DNA of 6,082 nucleotides, from positions 1 through 6,082 of the forward strand of contig URVX01000074.1 in assembly GCA_900551395.1 (NCBI GenBank), in the 5' to 3' direction. The position numbers were made by a program, and so were the translations under genes. This stretch comes from an uncultured Subdoligranulum sp. (GTDB lineage Bacteria > Bacillota > Clostridia > Christensenellales > CAG-314). Shown here piece after piece: positions 5,958 through 6,082 of the stretch (positions within the stretch are counted from its first letter, which is position 1; each line of letters starts with the position of its first letter). The notes beneath the pieces were generated by a model. That model did no database searches and was not told where the DNA came from. It was given only the letters and a program-made list of their open reading frames with translations.

Positions 5958-5986
5958 ATTTTACCTTCAAATTTGCTTTGCGTCAA
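5958..5986 (-). promoter_or_regulatory. Sigma-A-type promoter for the membrane protein gene
   Basis: On the minus strand TTGACG (5981-5986) and TAAAAT (5958-5963) are separated by exactly 17 bases, each matching consensus at five of six positions. Transcription is expected to begin near 5951, within the purine-rich ribosome site GGGAGGAG (5946-5953), leaving a leader of only about 13 bases before the ATG at 5938. Confidence 0.65.
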
Positions 5987-6015
5987 GAAATCTTGCGGTG
6001 CGAGCGAAAATTCGT

Positions 6016-6082
6016 TTAATTTTTTTCTATCGGTTTGCCTTGCATGCCTTTTGCGTCGTCAAAAATTTCCGCGCCCTCTCGC
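6016..6082 (-). CDS. C-terminal end of an unidentified protein, truncated by the window edge
   Basis: Reading the minus strand from 6081, a frame is open for 21 codons and ends in TAA at 6016-6018. The peptide starts REGAEIFDDAKGMQGK and ends PIEKN; this is a balanced, charged, protein-like composition, while the other two minus-strand frames look worse or stop early. The stop lies 30 bases upstream of the -35 box of the next gene, which is a natural place for a gene to end. I see no terminator hairpin between them, so some read-through into the membrane protein gene is possible. Too little is visible for any functional call. Confidence 0.45.
   Translation of the reverse strand, partial: REGAEIFDDAKGMQGKPIEKN

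Noticed and set aside
1..6082. CRISPR array, tRNA, rRNA, insertion sequence, phage or defence genes
   Set aside because: I looked on both strands and saw no regular direct repeats, tRNA-like cloverleaf, transposase motifs or terminal inverted repeats.

Overview
The window looks like chromosomal DNA from a member of the Bacillota (Clostridia-like). Four things point there: a spmA-spmB pair (spore maturation proteins), a BspA-type leucine-rich-repeat protein, strong purine-rich Shine-Dalgarno sites, and sigma-A-like promoters in AT-rich gaps between moderately GC-rich genes. I see no phage, insertion sequence, CRISPR array, tRNA or rRNA. No finer taxonomy can be supported by eye.

Layout. Positions 2-961 (+) hold the 3' part of a BspA/LRR_5-type protein, closed by a strong hairpin terminator at 981-1005 that also looks usable from the opposite strand. 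A gene-free stretch of about 270 bp follows, with three copies of an 8-base motif in mixed orientation. Next is a minus-strand operon read from about 3950 down to 1277: mnmG (tRNA U34 modification) followed by nadE (ammonia-dependent NAD+ synthetase). The ribosome binding site of nadE is written in the last codons of mnmG, and only one base separates the mnmG stop from the nadE start. An extended -10 promoter lies just upstream of mnmG and shows that the longest mnmG reading frame is over-extended. Divergent from it, spmA (4095-4718) and spmB (4799-5305) run on the plus strand and end at a near-perfect hairpin. A minus-strand gene for an unrecognised four-helix membrane protein converges on the same hairpin. 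The last 67 bases hold the C-terminal end of another minus-strand gene.

How the genes fit together. MnmG and NadE are housekeeping enzymes of unrelated pathways that share one transcript. SpmA and SpmB are membrane partners acting in spore core dehydration. The membrane protein gene appears to carry a one-base frameshift near 5440: the frame as read runs through the terminator into antisense spmB, while the -1 frame gives a plausible acidic tail with a TAA just before the terminator.

I did not find a new defence, mobile or RNA-guided system. The points worth a second look are the frameshift, the Ser-to-Cys change in the NadE ATP-binding loop, the mnmG-nadE coupling, the very short predicted leader of the membrane protein gene, and the repeated motif downstream of nadE.
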